Source of the DNA: RGIG3040 sp964410675
GTDB taxonomy: Bacteria; Bacillota; Clostridia; Lachnospirales; Lachnospiraceae
Assembly (NCBI GenBank): GCA_964410675.1
Contig: CAYPIB010000068.1
Coordinates: 1 to 15,745 of the forward strand
DNA: 15,745 bases
Reading direction: 5' to 3'
The stretch's first letter is position 1. Each line of letters begins with the position of its first letter. Positions 6,249 through 13,264 of the stretch are shown here, piece by piece. The notes beneath the pieces are model-generated. The model did no database searches and was not told where the DNA came from. It saw only the letters and a list, made by a program, of their open reading frames with translations. The translations under genes were made by a program, and so were the position numbers.

Positions 6249-7301
6249 ATGGAAAATAACATCATACAAAAACCGGAAAAGGCTATTTTTCAGACCGGGA
6301 AGCAGAGTGCAAAACTGCCCATGCCGATTTATGTAAAGGCATCTGCCTCTATTGTTGGAAAAAAAGAAGGAGAAGGACCACTTGGTTCTTTATTTGATGT
6401 CGTTGGTGATGAGGCGATGTTTGGCAGTGAAACATGGGAGGAGGCTGAAAGCACTCTTCAAAAAGAAGCGCTCAATATAGCAATTGGAAAAGCAAGGGTA
6501 GAAAAATCAGAAATTCGTTATTTATTTGCCGGAGATTTACTCGGTCAAGAAATAGCGACCTGCTTTGGGGTGGCCTCTCATGAATTGCCTTTGTTTGGAT
6601 TGTTTGGAGCTTGTTCTACTTGTGGTGAGGCGCTTAGTCTTGGCGCAATGGCAATTGGGGGCGGCTTTGCGAATCATGTGGCATGTGTTACATCAAGCCA
6701 TTTTGCCAGCGCGGAAAAGGAATTTCGCTTTCCCTTGGAGTATGGCGGACAAAGGCCGTTGTCTTCCAGCTGGACCGTTACAGGAAGCGGAGCGTTTATA
6801 TTATCAAATGAGCCGGGAGCAAGCCCAAGGGCGGTAATTACAGGCTTCACAACCGGAAAAATAGTCGACTATGGTTTAAAGGATAGTTTTAATATGGGAT
6901 GTGCAATGGCACCTGCAGCAGCGGATGTAATTGCGGCTAATTTGGAAGACTTTAATAGAAAACCAGCGGATTATGATAAGATTATTACCGGAGATTTAGG
7001 TACGGTTGGTCAAAAGGCATTGATTGATTTATTGGCGGCAAAGGGTATTGACATTAAAAGCCGACAGATGGACTGCGGCATAGAAATATTTGATAGTGAA
7101 AAGCAGGATACAAACGCAGGTGGATCGGGTTGCGGCTGTGCGGCGGTTACTCTTTCTGCTTATATTTTAAAGCAGCTTGAGGAAGGAATATGGAAACGAG
7201 TTCTATTTATTCCGACCGGTGCACTTTTGAGTAAAACTAGTTTTCAGGAAGGAAATAGTGTCCCTGGAATTGCACATGCAGTTGTACTGGAGAGTGTATA
7301 A
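6249..7301 (+). CDS. spoVAD: Stage V sporulation protein AD
   Basis: SpoVAD is a thiolase-fold protein on the outer face of the spore inner membrane; it binds dipicolinic acid and works with SpoVAC and SpoVAE to load it during sporulation and release it at germination. The protein has about 350 residues, close to the Bacillus form. Recognisable segments are SASIVGKKEGEGPLGSLFD, the FAGDLLGQ and GLFGACSTCGEAL stretches, the SSHFASAEKEFRFPLEYG region and the C-terminal GSGCGCAAV followed by PTGALLS. I prefer ATG 6249, with AGGAGAGG at 6231-6238 about 10 bases upstream; ATG 6240 lies too close to this site and ATG 6216 precedes it. Unusually, neither spoVAC nor spoVAE adjoins it; copA is upstream and a signalling gene downstream. 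Confidence 0.94.
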   Translation: MENNIIQKPEKAIFQTGKQSAKLPMPIYVKASASIVGKKEGEGPLGSLFDVVGDEAMFGSETWEEAESTLQKEALNIAIGKARVEKSEIRYLFAGDLLGQEIATCFGVASHELPLFGLFGACSTCGEALSLGAMAIGGGFANHVACVTSSHFASAEKEFRFPLEYGGQRPLSSSWTVTGSGAFILSNEPGASPRAVITGFTTGKIVDYGLKDSFNMGCAMAPAAADVIAANLEDFNRKPADYDKIITGDLGTVGQKALIDLLAAKGIDIKSRQMDCGIEIFDSEKQDTNAGGSGCGCAAVTLSAYILKQLEEGIWKRVLFIPTGALLSKTSFQEGNSVPGIAHAVVLESV

Positions 7302-7325
7302 TACTCATTTAAAATGCGATTTCCC

Positions 7326-7355
7326 TTTACTTTTACACATATTATCAGCTATAAT
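7326..7355 (+). promoter_or_regulatory. Promoter of the HD-GYP/RidA transcription unit
   Basis: A perfect -10 TATAAT (7350-7355) is preceded, after 18 bases, by TTTACT (7326-7331), a 4/6 match to TTGACA. The predicted start lies near 7362. Confidence 0.5.
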
Positions 7356-7373
7356 GGACTAAATATGTGTAAA
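7332..7373. repeat. 12-base inverted repeat straddling the HD-GYP promoter
   Basis: TTTACACATATT (7332-7343) and AATATGTGTAAA (7362-7373) are perfect inverted copies separated by 18 bases. The -10 box lies in the spacer and the right arm covers the predicted start point. No T run follows, so it does not look like a spoVAD terminator; an operator is more likely. Confidence 0.6.
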
Positions 7374-7392
7374 CAAAAGAGGGGGTCTTTGT

Positions 7393-9480
7393 TTGAGTCA
7401 AATTGTAATCGGAATATATGGGATAGTTGCCTGTATTACGGCTTTTATCATCATAAAAATCAATAATAAAAGATCAAACATTGGTAATTATATCGGTCGG
7501 ATTATGCTTTCAACATTTTTTCTGATTGTATTTTATACAATAAACTTAATGAGCAGTAATCTATTGCTGATGAAAGTGGGAACAAGTTTTTCTATCTATA
7601 TGCTGGATTTTGTAGCATTATTTTTTTTACAATATATAGTTCGGTTTGCCGAATATGAAGATCGTTTTCCCAATCTTTTATATACTATTATTTATCTATT
7701 AATCTTTGTGGACGGCATTTTTTTGCTGGTCAATCCTTTCAGTAATACATCGATAGATTATAAAGAAGTTATGTTTGATGATAGGGTTTTACTTACCTAT
7801 TTACCTAAAATTCCTCTTTATACTCATTTTTTATTACTTGTTCTCCTGTGTTTTATCTGTATTGTAATTATGATTAAAAAAAGCATAGAAACCCCTAGAA
7901 TATATTGGAAACGATATTATTGTATCTGGGTTTGTCTATTTGGTGCTGCACTTTCTGAATATATATTTTTTAAAAATCGTTTACACGTTGGAATAGATCT
8001 GGCTGTACTTTTTTATGCATTCATTGGGGGATTGCTTTATTATAATACGTTTTATTATCAGAATATCGTAAATAAGGAAATTACAAGAGGGTTAATTTTT
8101 GACTATTTAAATGCTCCGGTTATTTTGTTTGATTATGAAGGATATGTGGCTGATTTTACCAAACATATGAAGGCGCTCGTTCCACTGGGGTTATTAAGTA
8201 ATCCCAAACACAAACAAAAGAAAAAATTAACCAGTTCCGATATTATGGCGCTTCTGGATATCAAAGAGATGGGCAGCTTTAGGGAAGACCACAGCTTTGA
8301 GTGCAGTCTGTCGGTCAATGGTGAAGAAAGACTGTATCAATGTGAATATAATTGTATGATGCAAAAGAATAAGTTTATTGGCTCCAGTTTTGAATTTCAT
8401 GACATTACTTCTGCTAAAGAGGCATATTTTTCATTAGAGCGTTCTATTGCGTATGATAAACTGACTGGATTTTTCAATAAGAGTACGTTTTATTATCAAT
8501 TTCCACAATGGCAGGACAAGCGTTACTGGCCGATTACGGTGGCAGTATTTAATATTAATAATTTAAAAATGATTAATGATACAAATGGTACTGAATATGG
8601 AGATCAAGTAGTTTTAGCGCTTTCTGATGTTCTTCGTAAACGCGTCGGCAATAAAAATTTTATTACAAAAATAGACGATGATATTGCTGTTGTTTTTGAA
8701 AATATAAAGCCGGAAGAAGGAATTCTTATCTGTGAAAAGATTAAAGACGACTTTGAAGCGGTCAGACCGGACAATCCGATTACACTGGAGTATGGAATTG
8801 CTGAAATGGAAGCAGAGGATGAAAATGTCGGAAAAGTCTATAATAAAGCCCGTGATAGTATGGTGAAGAAGAAGATGCTTCGTACTACTTCGGCAAGCAG
8901 TGCACTTGTAGGCTCACTTAAGCAGACTCTAAGTGAAAGTGATTACGAGACAGAGGAGCATGTGGAGCGTACTCGTACAATGGCAGAAAGGCTTGGAAGA
9001 GCGATGGAGCTGAGTGATGCTGAAGTAACACAGCTAGAGCTTTTGGCAGTCTTGCATGACATTGGTAAAGTAGCGATTCCACACAGCGTACTGCTTAAAA
9101 AGGGAAAGCTGACAGATGAGGAACGTTCAGTTATGCAGCAGCATACCGTAAAAGGATACCGCATAGCAAAAACGTCACCTGAGCTTGGAGAGATTGCAGA
9201 CTGCATCTTATCACATCATGAAAAATGGGATGGGACAGGCTATCCCAATGGTTTAAAAGGTGAGGAAATCCCACTGCTGTCCAGAATTATTTCGGCCGTG
9301 GATTCTCATGATGTAATGGTACATAACAGGCCGTATCATGTGGCAATGCCTGAAAAGGAAGCAATTGAAGAATTAAAGAGATGTGCCGGAACACAGTTTG
9401 ATCCTCATGTTATTGACGTGTTTGTTGAAATGCTTGAAAAGGAACAAATAGAAAAAGTACCAAAACAAATTGCAAAATAG
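7393..9480 (+). CDS. Membrane HD-GYP domain signalling protein with degenerate GGDEF
   Basis: This is a likely cyclic-di-GMP phosphodiesterase of 695 residues. About seven hydrophobic segments fill residues 1-225 (a 7TM sensor-kinase-like N-terminus), followed by a PAS-like region (about 230-340) ending SFEFHDIT. A GGDEF-fold domain starts at DKLTGFFN (355-362), but its signature loop reads KIDDDIAVVF near residue 427, so cyclase activity is not expected. The HD-GYP domain follows with HD at 555-556 (LHDIGKVAIP), HH at 608-609 and GYP at 616-618 in HHEKWDGTGYP, which keeps the metal and GYP residues. The start is TTG 7393 with GAGGGGG at 7379-7385. The next two genes follow closely and no terminator intervenes. 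The signal sensed by the membrane part is unknown. Confidence 0.88.
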   Translation: MSQIVIGIYGIVACITAFIIIKINNKRSNIGNYIGRIMLSTFFLIVFYTINLMSSNLLLMKVGTSFSIYMLDFVALFFLQYIVRFAEYEDRFPNLLYTIIYLLIFVDGIFLLVNPFSNTSIDYKEVMFDDRVLLTYLPKIPLYTHFLLLVLLCFICIVIMIKKSIETPRIYWKRYYCIWVCLFGAALSEYIFFKNRLHVGIDLAVLFYAFIGGLLYYNTFYYQNIVNKEITRGLIFDYLNAPVILFDYEGYVADFTKHMKALVPLGLLSNPKHKQKKKLTSSDIMALLDIKEMGSFREDHSFECSLSVNGEERLYQCEYNCMMQKNKFIGSSFEFHDITSAKEAYFSLERSIAYDKLTGFFNKSTFYYQFPQWQDKRYWPITVAVFNINNLKMINDTNGTEYGDQVVLALSDVLRKRVGNKNFITKIDDDIAVVFENIKPEEGILICEKIKDDFEAVRPDNPITLEYGIAEMEAEDENVGKVYNKARDSMVKKKMLRTTSASSALVGSLKQTLSESDYETEEHVERTRTMAERLGRAMELSDAEVTQLELLAVLHDIGKVAIPHSVLLKKGKLTDEERSVMQQHTVKGYRIAKTSPELGEIADCILSHHEKWDGTGYPNGLKGEEIPLLSRIISAVDSHDVMVHNRPYHVAMPEKEAIEELKRCAGTQFDPHVIDVFVEMLEKEQIEKVPKQIAK

Positions 9481-9512
9481 TAAAATATATTATATTATTG
9501 GGAAGTGAAAAT

Positions 9513-9752
9513 ATGCGTGAAATGGAATTTAAAATGGAGCGCCATGGTTTTTTAAACATTGGAGATAAAATTCATGTGACGGAGGGTATCCTTCCGAGCA
9601 GCTACTACTATACAATCGATCCTTCTCTGGCAATGTCGGGAAATATTCCATTTAGAGAAAGGCTGCAATGTGAAGAGGGAACAGTAGTAGATATTAAGCA
9701 AAATGAAAGAGGTTATTATGTGACAGTAAGCTTTCTGGAGGAGTCACATTAA
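9513..9752 (+). CDS. Small conserved-looking protein of unknown function
   Basis: I do not recognise this 79-residue protein with certainty. It has an acidic and basic N-terminus (MREMEFKMERHG), the segment FLNIGDKIHVTEGILPSSYY, then YTIDPSLAMSGNIPFRERL, and a final EGTVVDIKQNERGYYVTVSF that looks like a small beta-barrel (KOW or SH3-like turn-strand pattern). There is no signal peptide or membrane segment. I start at ATG 9513 with GGAAG at 9501-9505; a TTG at 9498 would overlap that site. It lies 32 bases after the HD-GYP gene and 24 before ridA, so the three are probably one mRNA. A nucleic-acid or ligand-binding role is conjecture from the fold impression alone. Confidence 0.75.
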   Translation: MREMEFKMERHGFLNIGDKIHVTEGILPSSYYYTIDPSLAMSGNIPFRERLQCEEGTVVDIKQNERGYYVTVSFLEESH

Positions 9753-9776
9753 TTTTAAGAAAAGAGGAAGAGTAAT

Positions 9777-10154
9777 ATGTTAAAAAAGATTAGTACAGAA
9801 AAGGCACCGGCGGCAATCGGCCCATATTCACAGGCAGTTATAATTAATAAAATGCTTTATACATCGGGACAGATACCGATTATACCGGAAACAGGTAATA
9901 TTATAGAGGGTGATATTAGAGTACAGGCTGAACAGGTTATGAAAAATCTGGAAGCAATCTTAACAGAAGCTTCGGCGTCATTTGAAAGTGCAGTTAAAAC
10001 CACTTGTTATTTAGCCGATATGGATGACTTTGCGGCATTTAATGAAGTATATGCAAGGTATTTTACCGGCAAGCCAGCAAGGAGCTGTGTTGCGGTTAAA
10101 ACGCTGCCAAAGAACGTGCTCTGCGAAGTTGAAGTTATTGCGTACTTAAAGTGA
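9777..10154 (+). CDS. ridA: RidA-family reactive enamine/imine deaminase
   Basis: RidA hydrolyses the 2-aminoacrylate and related enamines released by pyridoxal-phosphate enzymes, protecting the cell from their damage. The 125 residues are the standard length of the trimeric enzyme. Visible signatures are GPYSQA (15-20), TSGQIPI, and ARSCVAV with the substrate-binding Arg102, followed by Glu117 in CEVEVIAYLK, which corresponds to the catalytic glutamate of the E. coli protein. A GAGGAAG element precedes the ATG. It is the last gene of the HD-GYP transcription unit and is followed by a terminator. No pyridoxal-phosphate enzyme lies beside it to suggest a specialised role. Confidence 0.94.
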   Translation: MLKKISTEKAPAAIGPYSQAVIINKMLYTSGQIPIIPETGNIIEGDIRVQAEQVMKNLEAILTEASASFESAVKTTCYLADMDDFAAFNEVYARYFTGKPARSCVAVKTLPKNVLCEVEVIAYLK

Positions 10155-10199
10155 TAAGGTATTTACAATGCCAATTAGCTTTTTAAATGGTAAAATATT

Positions 10200-10229
10200 T
10201 GTATAAAATCAAAAAATAGGGAGAAAATA
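10200..10229 (+). promoter_or_regulatory. Forespore-type (sigma-G-like) promoter of spoVAE
   Basis: TGTATA (10200-10205), 17 bases, then GAAAATA (10223-10229), the same pair seen before spoVAD. The -10 element overlaps the left arm of the ridA terminator, so transcription would begin around 10235-10238, in or near the hairpin loop, and the terminator would not form in this mRNA. Confidence 0.4.
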
Positions 10230-10257
10230 ACAGATAGAAGTGTCTGTTATTTTTTTG
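10224..10257 (+). terminator. Terminator after ridA
   Basis: AAAATAACAGA (10224-10234) pairs with TCTGTTATTTT (10243-10253) around an 8-base loop and is followed by a T run to 10256. It ends only about 10 bases before the spoVAE ribosome binding site. Confidence 0.8.
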
Positions 10258-10274
10258 TACGAAAGGAGAATAGT

Positions 10275-10631
10275 ATGTCATATATTAATGCATTTTGGGT
10301 TGGGGGGCTGATTTGTGCTCTTGTTCAAATATTGTTGGAAAAGACAAAGCTGATGCCCGGAAGAATTATGGTATTATTAGTGTGCCTTGGAGCATTTTTA
10401 AGTGCAATTAAATTGTATGATCCAATCCTTAAATATGCCGGAGCCGGTGTTAGTGTTCCGCTTATCGGTTTTGGGCATGTGCTCATGAGCGGAGTTGAAA
10501 AAGCGATAGCCTCAGATGGCTTTATCGGAATTTTTAAGGGCGGTTTTGCTGCGGGTGCTGTAGGCTGCTCGGCAGCTCTGATCTTTGGATATTTAGCAAG
10601 TTTTATATTTAATCCTAAGATGAAGGAGTGA
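10275..10631 (+). CDS. spoVAE: Stage V sporulation protein AE (SpoVAEb type)
   Basis: SpoVAE is a small inner-membrane protein of the spore dipicolinic-acid channel, working with SpoVAC and SpoVAD. The 118 residues contain three or four hydrophobic helices, with the family stretch KLMPGRIMVLLVCLGA, then AGAGVSVPLIGFGHVL and GGFAAGAVGCSAALIFGYL. AAAGGAG at about 10262-10268 precedes the ATG. In most spore formers it directly follows spoVAD; here it lies almost 3 kb away, with three apparently vegetative genes between. It converges with the minus-strand gene at 10634, only 2 bases apart, with no terminator between. Confidence 0.93.
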   Translation: MSYINAFWVGGLICALVQILLEKTKLMPGRIMVLLVCLGAFLSAIKLYDPILKYAGAGVSVPLIGFGHVLMSGVEKAIASDGFIGIFKGGFAAGAVGCSAALIFGYLASFIFNPKMKE

Positions 10632-10633
10632 TA

Positions 10634-11137
10634 TTATTGCTCGGTATAATCAAGACCAAGTGATAAAAACGATTTTTTAATTGCTTTGTCCCACATTTGG
10701 TCTAATGATTTATCGGGTACAAACGTATGAAATGCAGTTCCGGTAATGCAGAGTAATTTATTGTTTTCAAAACGGATAATTAGGTTGAGACTTTTTATCA
10801 GAGATGGATCCAGCGATAATTCTGGACTTTGCAGAAGCCTTAGTTTAAAGCTTTCACCTGCCTGCAGGACAAACTGAAAAGAAAGCGGTGTATGCTTACC
10901 CTTCATCAGTTGAAAGCAGATTGGCCGAAGTGTCTGCCAGAGAGAAAATTCAGTGCCAAGTGTAGGCATATTCTGCAGTTCTTCCGGAGAATAAAATCCG
11001 GTTTCTGTTCGTCCATTAATTTCAAAGCGGTTGAAGGTTGTAATCACCGCTTCTTCTACATAAAAGGTATCAAAGGCCTCACTATTTAAAAATTTATTCA
11101 TAAATATTTTTATATTATCAATACTTAATGCTATCAT
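10634..11137 (-). CDS. DUF5721-like protein of unknown function
   Basis: This 167-residue soluble protein resembles a family found mainly in Lachnospiraceae and labelled DUF5721; I base that on general recall of its opening and closing patterns and am only moderately sure of the number. It starts MIALSIDNIKIFMNKFLNSEAFD, continues with VEEAVITTFNRFEINGR and RPICFQLMKGKHTPLSFQFV, and ends in FENNKLLCITGTAFHTFVPDKSLDQMWD. No signal peptide, membrane helix or catalytic motif is visible. AAAGGAG (complement of 11146-11152) lies 8 bases before the ATG, and a clear sigma-A promoter lies further upstream. It diverges from degV and converges with spoVAE. I assign no function. Confidence 0.8.
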   Translation of the reverse strand: MIALSIDNIKIFMNKFLNSEAFDTFYVEEAVITTFNRFEINGRTETGFYSPEELQNMPTLGTEFSLWQTLRPICFQLMKGKHTPLSFQFVLQAGESFKLRLLQSPELSLDPSLIKSLNLIIRFENNKLLCITGTAFHTFVPDKSLDQMWDKAIKKSFLSLGLDYTEQ

Positions 11138-11174
11138 AGCAAAAGCTCCTTTCTAAAAGCAATGTGGCAATCCT

Positions 11175-11204
11175 ATTATAGAGTACACGGTATATTTTTT
11201 GCAA
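11175..11204 (-). promoter_or_regulatory. Sigma-A promoter of the DUF5721-like gene
   Basis: Reading the minus strand, TTGCAA (11204-11199) and a perfect TATAAT (11180-11175) are separated by 18 bases, with the start predicted about 30 bases ahead of the coding region. Confidence 0.65.
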
Positions 11205-11232
11205 CTGAAACTAAAAAAATATTGTTTAACTC

Positions 11233-11261
11233 TTTTCAAATAGTAATTGTTGTGTTATGAT
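11233..11261 (+). promoter_or_regulatory. Probable degV promoter
   Basis: TTTTCA (11233-11238), 17 bases, then TATGAT (11256-11261). The leader of about 75 bases contains a short perfect palindrome, CGCATAATGCG (11300-11310), of unknown meaning. Confidence 0.45.
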
Positions 11262-11341
11262 ACGTAGTAATGAAAACCATATAGAGTTGAAATTAAAAAC
11301 GCATAATGCGATAAAAGATAAAATAAAGGCAGGATGAACCT

Positions 11342-12181
11342 ATGAGTTTTAAAATAATTTTAGACAGTTGTGGAGATTTGACAAAAGAGCTAAAGGAGGA
11401 TGCAAGAATTCAAAGCATACCCCTGTTGCTGCAAATAGGTGATTACCATACACCGGATGATGATACTTTTGATCAGGCTGATTTTATTCGGCGAATTGCA
11501 GAAAGTCAGGAGTGTGCAAAGTCAGCGTGCCCTTCTCCGGAACAGTTTATGGATGCTTATCATTGCGGGGCAGATGATATTTACGTGATTACATTATCTG
11601 CTAATTTAAGTGGAAGCTACAACAGTGCAGAGCTTGGAAAGAAGCTTTATGAAGAAAAATACGGTAAGAAAAATATTCACGTTTTTGACTCTTGCTCTGC
11701 ATCAATTGGAGAGACACAGATTGCTTTAAAAATAATGGAATATATAAATGAAGGTAAACAATTTGATGAAGTAGTTAAATTAGCGACAACGTATCGTGAT
11801 GAACAGCAGACATATTTTATTTTGGATAATTTAGATACGCTTCGTAAAAACGGAAGACTTTCAAAGGTGAAGGCTGTCGTTGCGTCGACACTGAATCTTA
11901 AGCCGATTATGGGTTCTACCGATGAAGGAACAATTGTTCAGCTGGGCCAGACAATAGGAATGAAAAAGGCACTCATTAAAATGAGTCATATGATTGCTTC
12001 CAAGGTTAAAGAGCCGGGAGTTATGAGAGTCATGATTTCTCATTGCAATTGTCAGGAACGAGCATTACAGCTGAAAGAAATAATTGAAAGTAAGGCAGAC
12101 GTAAAGGAAATTTTAATTGTAGATACGGCTGGAATCAGTACGATGTATGCGAATGATGGCGGAATCATTGCAACAATATAA
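11342..12181 (+). CDS. DegV-family fatty-acid-binding protein (FakB-like)
   Basis: DegV proteins hold a fatty acid and, as FakB, present it to the FakA kinase for phosphorylation and entry into phospholipid synthesis. The 279 residues show the two-domain fold: FKIILDSCGDLTKEL at the start, SACPSPEQFMDAY with the conserved Ser-x-Pro loop, ITLSANLSGSYNSA around the ligand carboxylate, then FILDNLDTLRKNGRLSKVKA and LNLKPIM, both standard DegV signatures. AGGA at 11331-11334 precedes the ATG by 7 bases. No fakA gene is in the window, so its kinase partner must lie elsewhere if it has one. Genomes of this group often carry several paralogues. It converges with the LytTR gene, 5 bases apart. Confidence 0.93.
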   Translation: MSFKIILDSCGDLTKELKEDARIQSIPLLLQIGDYHTPDDDTFDQADFIRRIAESQECAKSACPSPEQFMDAYHCGADDIYVITLSANLSGSYNSAELGKKLYEEKYGKKNIHVFDSCSASIGETQIALKIMEYINEGKQFDEVVKLATTYRDEQQTYFILDNLDTLRKNGRLSKVKAVVASTLNLKPIMGSTDEGTIVQLGQTIGMKKALIKMSHMIASKVKEPGVMRVMISHCNCQERALQLKEIIESKADVKEILIVDTAGISTMYANDGGIIATI

Positions 12182-12186
12182 AAATA

Positions 12187-12870
12187 TTAAACTGGACGCT
12201 CTAGGCGTGGAATTTTAAATGTATGACCGGTAGTCATAGTAATAGTGCTGCCGGTCTTTTCTTTTATATAATTGTAATTAAAGGAAAATCCCTTTTTAGC
12301 ATAAGTAACAAATTGTGAGTGGGTACATACTTCACGGGCAAAATCTGTCATAGTACCTAAAAATGTAAAGAAAGAATTGTCGGTAAGAAAGACTTCTATA
12401 GAGTGTCCGCTTGCAACGGCATAAATAATATCATCAGCGGGAATATAACGAGTATGATGTTCACCCCGAAGCTCTACTGTAGGGATATTTGCAAAATTTA
12501 TACTGTTAAAGAGTGTACGAATCAGTCCCTCTAATTCAGCTGTTTTAATCGGTTTTTTCAACGTATATATTTCGGCGGAAAGATTCAAAGAGTGCAGCCA
12601 CGTATCATCGGGATAGCATACAATAATTTTTCCATTAACGTTCAATTCATAAAGATGATCTATGATTTCATACATAGCTTCTCTGTTATCAAAAAAATCC
12701 AAAATAAAAACATCATACCGGTTGACAGTATTCCAAAGATGAGAAGCATCTCCAAATGCTTCAATATAAAGATTACCTGTTGTTTCCATTAAAGCATCAC
12801 TTGCACGGTCTAGAAGCCGTTCCATATAGCGGCGGTCAGCGATACTTTCAGCAATTAATGCAATGTACAT
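12187..12870 (-). CDS. LytTR-domain response regulator with atypical receiver
   Basis: This is a DNA-binding regulator of 227 residues. Residues 1-120 have a receiver-like fold: YIALIAES as strand 1, DVFILDFF with Asp58 as possible phosphoacceptor, and TLKKPI with the conserved Lys-Pro (105-107). The usual acidic pair after strand 1 is replaced by Glu8-Ser9, so phosphorylation is doubtful. From about 140 a LytTR domain follows (IPADDIIYAVASGHSIEVFL, then FVTYAKKGFSFNYNYI and TGHTFKIPR). The start is ATG 12870 with GAAGGAG 7 bases upstream; an in-frame ATG at 12897 lies upstream of that site and inside the palindrome. No histidine kinase gene adjoins it. It follows argG and the DUF1294 gene on the same strand, with a perfect palindrome ahead of it. 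Confidence 0.85.
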   Translation of the reverse strand: MYIALIAESIADRRYMERLLDRASDALMETTGNLYIEAFGDASHLWNTVNRYDVFILDFFDNREAMYEIIDHLYELNVNGKIIVCYPDDTWLHSLNLSAEIYTLKKPIKTAELEGLIRTLFNSINFANIPTVELRGEHHTRYIPADDIIYAVASGHSIEVFLTDNSFFTFLGTMTDFAREVCTHSQFVTYAKKGFSFNYNYIKEKTGSTITMTTGHTFKIPRLERPV

Positions 12871-12893
12871 GTAAAAACTCCTTCGTGTATATT

Positions 12894-12918
12894 GCATACC
12901 GGCATAATGCCGGTATGC
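12894..12918. repeat. Perfect 25-base palindrome ahead of the LytTR gene
   Basis: GCATACCGGCAT (12894-12905) and ATGCCGGTATGC (12907-12918) are exact inverted copies around a single base. No T run follows on either strand, so it is not a standard terminator. It lies 9 bases before the LytTR ribosome binding site: it could be an operator, an RNA hairpin that influences translation, or a processing site. Confidence 0.85.
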
Positions 12919-12967
12919 TCATTTGTATATTTAAAAACTCCTGCGGCTGCTTTTTTCTATGCAAAGG

Positions 12968-13261
12968 CTACATAAATTCAAATGTGACAGGAAAATAATT
13001 GAGTGAAAATATAAATAGTATTTGCAAAAACAAAATCACGGGCATACCGTAAAGAAAGTACCAATGTCTTGTTTTATGATGAAAGATAAACATTCCCAGT
13101 GTAGTTCCGAGACTTCCGCCAATAAAGGCAACTGTAAATAATGCGGCTTCCGGTATTCGAAACGTTTGTTTGCGCGCTTTATGCTTATCAATTCCCATAG
13201 TAGCAAATCCGATTATATTTACTGCAGCCAAATATAAACTAACGATTAATATTACATTCAT
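12968..13261 (-). CDS. DUF1294 small membrane protein
   Basis: This 97-residue integral membrane protein belongs to the DUF1294 family, whose function is unknown. After an N-terminal helix (VILIVSLYLAAVNIIGFATM) comes the diagnostic cytoplasmic segment DKHKARKQTFRIPEAAL, then FIGGSLGTTLGMFIFHHKTRHWYF, the core family signature, and a final helix. It starts 3 bases after the argG stop. I see no Shine-Dalgarno sequence before its ATG, so it is probably translated by coupling to argG. Whether the pairing with argG has meaning is unclear; no chemistry links them. No good terminator separates it from the LytTR gene. Confidence 0.9.
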   Translation of the reverse strand: MNVILIVSLYLAAVNIIGFATMGIDKHKARKQTFRIPEAALFTVAFIGGSLGTTLGMFIFHHKTRHWYFLYGMPVILFLQILFIFSLNYFPVTFEFM

Positions 13262-13264
13262 ATA

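Noticed and set aside
6565..6837. Plus-strand 90-codon frame inside spoVAD
   Set aside because: An out-of-frame shadow of the thiolase-fold gene, with no ribosome binding site.
12933..12956. AAAAA...TTTTTT with GC-rich centre after DUF1294 as a terminator
   Set aside because: The centre CTCCTGCGGCTGC is a direct rather than inverted repeat, so no stable stem forms.
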